From NCBI RefSeq assembly GCF_017815515.1, contig NZ_CP072611.1, positions 1,116,001 to 1,180,000 of the forward strand: DNA of 64,000 nt, written 5' to 3'. Source of the DNA: Aureimonas populi. GTDB lineage: Bacteria; Pseudomonadota; Alphaproteobacteria; Rhizobiales; Rhizobiaceae. The notes beneath the pieces are model-generated. The model had not been told where the DNA came from and did no database searches. It saw only the letters and a program-made list of their open reading frames with translations. The number at the start of each line of letters is the position of its first letter. Position 1 is the first letter of the stretch. The position numbers and the translations under genes are program-made. Shown here piece by piece: positions 59,861 to 64,000 of the stretch.

Positions 59861-60685
59861 CTAATCGGCCACCTGCGCCCTGGTGAAGGCGATTCCCTGG
59901 TCTCGGAAGGTCGCGGCCTCGGCTTCGGGAAAGCCGTCGTCGGTGATGATCTCGTTCAGCTCGTCGAGCGGCGCCAGCCGGTAGATCGCGCGAGCCGGAA
60001 TCCGGCTGGAATCGATCAGCAGGGTGCTGGCCCGCGCCGCGGCCAGCATCGCGCGCTTCAGGTTCACCAGTTCCAGGGAGGTTTCCGAGGCGCATTCCCC
60101 GTCGAGCGCCTGCGCCGACAGGAAAAACCTGTCGCAGCGGATCTGCCGCAGGAAGGAAAGCCCCGGCTCGCCCATCAGGCTGTAGGCGCGATAGCGGCAG
60201 GTGCCTCCCGGCATCACCAGTTTGATATGCGAGCGGCCGGCGAGAATCCCGGCAATCTGGATGTCGTTCGTCACCACCGTCAGCGGCACCGCCAGATCGG
60301 CGATCGCATGTGCGAGATGGACGATGGTGGAGCCGGTATCCAGAAGGATGCTCTGTTCGGGCTCCAGCCGTTTCGCGGCCTCGCGTGCGATAGCCTGCTT
60401 TTCCTCGACCGCCGTCATGCTGGCGGCCTGGGCGGAGGGCTCCGCCGTGGTGCGCCGGCGCAGGCCCACGGCGCCGCCATGGGTGCGCCGTACCAGCCCC
60501 CGCGCCGCCAGCGCGTCCAGATCGCGCCGGATGGTGGAGACCGAGGTGTTGAAGATCCGCGCCAATTCCTGGTTCGACCCGCCGATATTGGTGTCGAACC
60601 ATTGCAGCAGATGCTGCTGGCGCTCATCCGGGATCATGTCGCCAGGAAAGATGGCGGCGGACTCGCGCCGCGGCATGTCGTTCAC
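59861..60685 (-). CDS. DeoR family transcriptional regulator
   Basis: A 274-residue DeoR protein. HTH: QHLLQWFDTNIGGSNQELARI and the recognition helix VSTIRRDLDALAARGLVRRTHGGAV, then the DeoR sensor domain (SILLDTGSTIVHLAHA, TNDIQIAGILAG). GTG 60685 has AAGGGAG at 7 bp and is preferred to ATG 60676. It may control the flanking polyamine/GGT/creatininase and hydantoinase genes. Confidence 0.9.
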   Translation of the reverse strand: MNDMPRRESAAIFPGDMIPDERQQHLLQWFDTNIGGSNQELARIFNTSVSTIRRDLDALAARGLVRRTHGGAVGLRRRTTAEPSAQAASMTAVEEKQAIAREAAKRLEPEQSILLDTGSTIVHLAHAIADLAVPLTVVTNDIQIAGILAGRSHIKLVMPGGTCRYRAYSLMGEPGLSFLRQIRCDRFFLSAQALDGECASETSLELVNLKRAMLAAARASTLLIDSSRIPARAIYRLAPLDELNEIITDDGFPEAEAATFRDQGIAFTRAQVAD

Positions 60686-60875
60686 ATCGGCACTCCCTTT
60701 GCAGACCCCGGCTTCCGAAACCTAGCGCGGGAGGTAGGCGAGGACGAGATGCAGATGCCCCCGTACGCTCCGCGTCAAAGGCCGATTTCGATGTCCGGCG
60801 TGTCGCCCGCGTCCGCCGGCGCGCCTGTTCGGTCGGGTCGTCGGACATGAAGCGCACTTGGTCGTTCCGCCTCGC

Positions 60876-62516
60876 TCAGGCGGTGCCATAGGCGGCGCGG
60901 GCGAAATCGGGGGTGATGCGCTCTTCCCGCAGATCGCGGGCGATCCCGGCGGGGCTGCGTGCTGCCGGCGCTCCGTAGCCGCCGCCGCCGGCGGTCACGA
61001 TCTCAACGATGTCGCCCGGCGTGAGGGCGGTGTTGCGGCCGTCGAGCACGATGCCGTTTCGCCGGATCACCGAACATGTCGCCGGCCCGCCGCCTTCCAG
61101 CCCCCAGGGCCGCGACAGCACGCGCGAGGCCTCGACCGCCAGCATGCAGTCGGCCTCGATCCGGTAGGTCCGGCGCAGGCCCATGCCGCCGCGCATTGCG
61201 CCGGCGCCGGCGGAATCCCGCACCAGCTCGTAGCGCAGCAGGGTCAGCGGATATTCGATCTCCAGCGCCTCCACCGGCAGGTTCGAGGTGTTGGTCATGT
61301 GGACGTGGATTCCCGACAGCCCGTCCGCGGCCGGGCGCGCGCCGCCACCGCCGCCGATGGTTTCCAGATAGACCCAAGGCTCTCCGTCCGGTCGCCGTCC
61401 GCTGAAGGTGGCCGAGGCGCAGGAGCCGTTGCCCGCCGCCATCACCCTGCCCGGCAGCGCCTGCGCCAAAGCCCCCATCACCATGTCGCAGACCCGCTGG
61501 CAGGCGGAGAGGCGCGAGTTCACCGCCGCCGGCAGGACGGCGTTCAGAAGCGAGCCTTCGGGCGCCGTCACCGTCAGCGGCCGCGCGAGGCCCGCGTTCG
61601 GCAGGACGGTCGGGTCCACCACGGCCTTGACCGCGTAGTAGCAGGCGGCCAGCAGCGCGGTGTAGATGACGTTCAGCGCGTTGCGCATCTGCGGCGGAGC
61701 CTGAAAGTCGAGCGCCATCTCGTCGCCTCTCACGGTGATCGTCAGGCCCAATTCGACGCTGCCCTCCATCTGCACCGAATCGAAGCTGTCGGTGAAGCTG
61801 TAGCTGCCGTCCGGGATCGCGGCGATGCCGGCGCGCATCTTGCGCTCGGCATAGTCCTGCAGGGCCTCGCCGGCGGCCATCACCTGCGCGGTGCCGTATT
61901 TCTCGCAGAGCGCGATCATGCGCTGCACGCCCAGCCGGTTGGCCGACATCTGCGCCCGCAGGTCCGACAGCCGCTCGTGCGGGACTTGGCAGTTGAGCAG
62001 GATCAGCTCCTGGATATCCTTCCGCAGCACGCCCTCGGCATAGAGCCGCACGGGCGGGATGCGCAGTCCTTCCTGAAAGATATGGGCATTGCCCCGGTCG
62101 GCGAAGTCCGAATGGTGCGCGGTATTGATCGCCCAGGCGACCAGCGTGCCTTCGTGGAAGATCGGCTCCGTCAGCACGATGTCCGGCAGATGGGTGCCGC
62201 CGCCCTCGTAGGCGTCGTTGCCGATGAAGACATCGCCGGGGCGGATCGTCTCCAGCGGGAAGCGCTTGAGGATATGGGGGATGGCGCCGAGGAAGCTGCC
62301 CAGATGCATCGGGATGTGCTCGGCCTGGCAGAGCGTCGTGCCGCGATGGTCGAAGAGCGCGGTCGAGCAGTCGCGGCGCTCCTTGATGTTGGTCGAGTAG
62401 CTGGCGCGGACCAGCGCCTCGCCCATCTCCTCGGTGATCGAGGCGAGGGCCGATCCGATCACCTCGACCGTGATCGGATCGACGGCGACGGCCTCCTTCG
62501 TCAGCGTGCGGGTCAT
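60876..62516 (-). CDS. Hydantoinase B / 5-oxoprolinase-type subunit
   Basis: A 546-residue HyuB-family protein. Marks: DPITVEVIGSALASITEEMG, CSTALFDHRGTTLCQAEHIP, HLGSFLGAIPHIL, GDVFIGNDAYEGGGTHLPD, RGGMGLRRTYRIEADC and the glycine-rich ETIGGGGGA/VTAGGGGYG. With subunit A it hydrolyses hydantoins or 5-oxoproline using ATP. ATG 62516 overlaps the HyuA stop (ATGA). It follows HyuA on the minus strand, with DeoR next after 190 bp. Confidence 0.93.
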   Translation of the reverse strand: MTRTLTKEAVAVDPITVEVIGSALASITEEMGEALVRASYSTNIKERRDCSTALFDHRGTTLCQAEHIPMHLGSFLGAIPHILKRFPLETIRPGDVFIGNDAYEGGGTHLPDIVLTEPIFHEGTLVAWAINTAHHSDFADRGNAHIFQEGLRIPPVRLYAEGVLRKDIQELILLNCQVPHERLSDLRAQMSANRLGVQRMIALCEKYGTAQVMAAGEALQDYAERKMRAGIAAIPDGSYSFTDSFDSVQMEGSVELGLTITVRGDEMALDFQAPPQMRNALNVIYTALLAACYYAVKAVVDPTVLPNAGLARPLTVTAPEGSLLNAVLPAAVNSRLSACQRVCDMVMGALAQALPGRVMAAGNGSCASATFSGRRPDGEPWVYLETIGGGGGARPAADGLSGIHVHMTNTSNLPVEALEIEYPLTLLRYELVRDSAGAGAMRGGMGLRRTYRIEADCMLAVEASRVLSRPWGLEGGGPATCSVIRRNGIVLDGRNTALTPGDIVEIVTAGGGGYGAPAARSPAGIARDLREERITPDFARAAYGTA

Positions 62517-64000
62517 GCTGCGGCCTCCAGGACGAGGTTCAGATAGGCATCGACCCGCGCCGTCATGCCGGGCAGGACCACGGTCGTCGCATCCATCTGC
62601 TCGACGATGGCCGGGCCGGTGAAGCTGTGGCCGGGCTTCAGCCCGCTGCGGGCATAGACGGGGCAGTCGACGAAATCGCCGGCCTCGGCCAGCCAGACCG
62701 GGCGGCGTGCGAGGATGGCGCCCGAAGCGTCGGGCCCCGCGTCCGGCTGCGGTCGGAACCGGGCCTTGGCCACCAGCCCGGTCGCCTCGACCCGCAGCGT
62801 CACGATCTGCACCGTCTCGCCCTCGGCCACGAATCCGAAGCGCTGGCGGTGCGCGGCGGCGAAGCCTTCGGCCAGCGCCTCCAGCGTCGCCTCGCTGATC
62901 GGCCCTGCGGGAGCGGGGATCGAAAGCTCGTAGTTCTGGCCCACGTAGCGCATGTCCACCGTGCGGGCGAGCATGCGGCGGTCTGGGGCGATGCCGTCGC
63001 GCTCGAACCACTCCCGTGCCTGCGCATCCAGCTCGGCGAACGCGTCCCGCACCGCCGGGATCGCGGCGGGGACGAGCTCCGTCAGACGGCTGACGGCGAA
63101 ATCCGCGCGCAGGTCGGTGAGCAGAAGTCCCATGGCGCAAAGCGTGCCGGGCGTCAGCGGCACGAGGATGTGCTTCATGTCCAGCGCCTGCGCCAGCCGC
63201 GCCGCATGCAGCGGCCCCGCGCCGCCGAAGGCCATCAGCGCATAGTCGCGGGGGTCGTAGCCGCGCTGGACGGAGATCACCCGGATCGCCTTGGCGATGT
63301 TGGCGGTGACGACCGAGACGATTCCCTGCGCCGTCCCCATCAGCCCCAGTCCCAGCCGGTCGGCGAGCCGCTGCACCGCCTCGACCGCCAGATCGCGGCG
63401 CACCTTCATCCGCCCGCCCAGGATCTCGACCGGGTTCAGCGTCTGCAGCACGATATTGGCATCCGTCACCGTCGGCTCGGTGCTGCCGCGCCCGTAGCAG
63501 ACCGGCCCGGGATCGGCCCCGGCGCTCTGCGGCCCCACCTTCAGGAGCCCGCCGCTGTCGACATAGGCGATCGAGCCGCCGCCCGCGCCCACCGTGTGGA
63601 TATCGAGCATCGGGGCCTTGATCGGGTAGCCGTGGACCGAGGCCTCTCCGGTCAGCCCGCAACTGCCGCCCAGGAGCAGCGCCACGTCCGAGGAGGTGCC
63701 GCCCACGTCGAAGGTGATGACGTCCGGAAAGCCCGCCATCCGCCCGATCGCCTGCGCCGCGACGACGCCGGTGGAGGGGCCGGACAGCAAGGTCCGCACC
63801 GGCAGGCCGGCGGCGGTGGCGAAGCCGATGACGCCGCCGTTCGACTGCGTCAACTGCGGCGCGACGGTCAGGCCGAGATCCGTCAGCCGGCCGTCCAGCC
63901 GCCGGATGTAGCGCTGCATGATCGGGCCCAGATAGGCGTTGACCACCGTCGTGGACATCCGCTCGTATTCGCGGAACTCCGGCGCCACCTGATGCGAGGC
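62513..64000 (-). CDS. Hydantoinase A / 5-oxoprolinase-type subunit (5' end beyond window)
   Basis: The C-terminal 495 residues of a HyuA-family protein (full length about 680-700). The frame is open to the window edge. Present: LTQSNGGVIGFATAAGLPVRTLLSGP (family nucleotide/actin-like block, read as several motifs), VGGTSSDVALLLGG, MLDIHTVGAGGGSIAYVD, NPVEILGGRMKVRRDLAVEA and ALMAFGGAGPLHAARLAQ. The N-terminal ATP-binding segment lies outside. Forms the ATP-dependent amide-opening enzyme with HyuB. Confidence 0.93.
   Translation of the reverse strand, partial: ASHQVAPEFREYERMSTTVVNAYLGPIMQRYIRRLDGRLTDLGLTVAPQLTQSNGGVIGFATAAGLPVRTLLSGPSTGVVAAQAIGRMAGFPDVITFDVGGTSSDVALLLGGSCGLTGEASVHGYPIKAPMLDIHTVGAGGGSIAYVDSGGLLKVGPQSAGADPGPVCYGRGSTEPTVTDANIVLQTLNPVEILGGRMKVRRDLAVEAVQRLADRLGLGLMGTAQGIVSVVTANIAKAIRVISVQRGYDPRDYALMAFGGAGPLHAARLAQALDMKHILVPLTPGTLCAMGLLLTDLRADFAVSRLTELVPAAIPAVRDAFAELDAQAREWFERDGIAPDRRMLARTVDMRYVGQNYELSIPAPAGPISEATLEALAEGFAAAHRQRFGFVAEGETVQIVTLRVEATGLVAKARFRPQPDAGPDASGAILARRPVWLAEAGDFVDCPVYARSGLKPGHSFTGPAIVEQMDATTVVLPGMTARVDAYLNLVLEAAA

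Noticed and set aside
60686..60875. Possible small gene between DeoR and HyuB (minus strand)
   Set aside because: Short frames exist from ATG 60845 but lack a ribosome site and any recognisable motif. Treated as non-coding.

Overview
The window is very GC-rich, almost fully coding DNA from a bacterium. Dipeptide-type ABC transporters, MlrC-like M81 peptidases, RidA proteins, omega-aminotransferases and many IclR/GntR/LysR regulators suggest an alphaproteobacterium, probably Hyphomicrobiales (Rhizobiales). I cannot name the genus. No rRNA, tRNA, CRISPR array or replication origin was seen. It reads as a catabolic region built from several import-plus-degradation cassettes.

Layout. (1) 97-1530: an aldehyde dehydrogenase on +. 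(2) 1586-10777, minus: RidA, IclR, M81 metallopeptidase, a complete Dpp/Opp-type ABC importer with fused double ATPase, a KdgK-like sugar-acid kinase and a second RidA. A D-threonine-aldolase-like enzyme diverges at 10893. (3) 12015-23050, minus: a second Dpp-type importer, class III aminotransferase, amidase, APH-fold kinase, second class III aminotransferase/phospho-lyase and a GntR regulator, mostly joined by ATGA/GTGA overlaps. (4) 23429-28152, minus: D-amino-acid dehydrogenase, RidA, amidase and an orphan binding protein, with a divergent LysR gene. (5) 29277-37092, minus: a third Dpp-type importer, a second M81 peptidase and an M20 amidohydrolase, with a divergent IclR gene. (6) 38066-44957: LysR, tautomerase, exported alpha/beta hydrolase, Gfo/Idh dehydrogenase, exported FG-GAP beta-propeller, acetoin/diacetyl reductase and a quinone-oxidoreductase-like protein. 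(7) 44958-50260: a decayed zone with IS481-, IS256- and IS3-like transposase remnants, an ABC-exporter remnant, a frameshifted FUSC efflux gene, MarR with a long palindromic operator, and a tannase gene cut off and joined to an MFS tail. (8) 50261-64000: LysR/GhrA divergent pair, a polyamine-type ABC importer, RraA-like protein, gamma-glutamyltransferase, creatininase-family amidohydrolase, DeoR regulator and hydantoinase/oxoprolinase subunits B and A (A runs off the end).

How the genes fit together: blocks 2-5 look like pathways for imported small peptides, N-acylated or otherwise unusual amino compounds. Hydrolases (M81, M20, amidases) would open the substrate, PLP enzymes and D-amino-acid dehydrogenase would remove nitrogen, RidA would clear reactive enamines, and ALDH/KdgK could finish the carbon skeleton. 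Block 8 looks like uptake plus opening of gamma-glutamyl or cyclic-amide compounds. Substrates are inference. The enzyme families and gene arrangement are read directly from the sequence.
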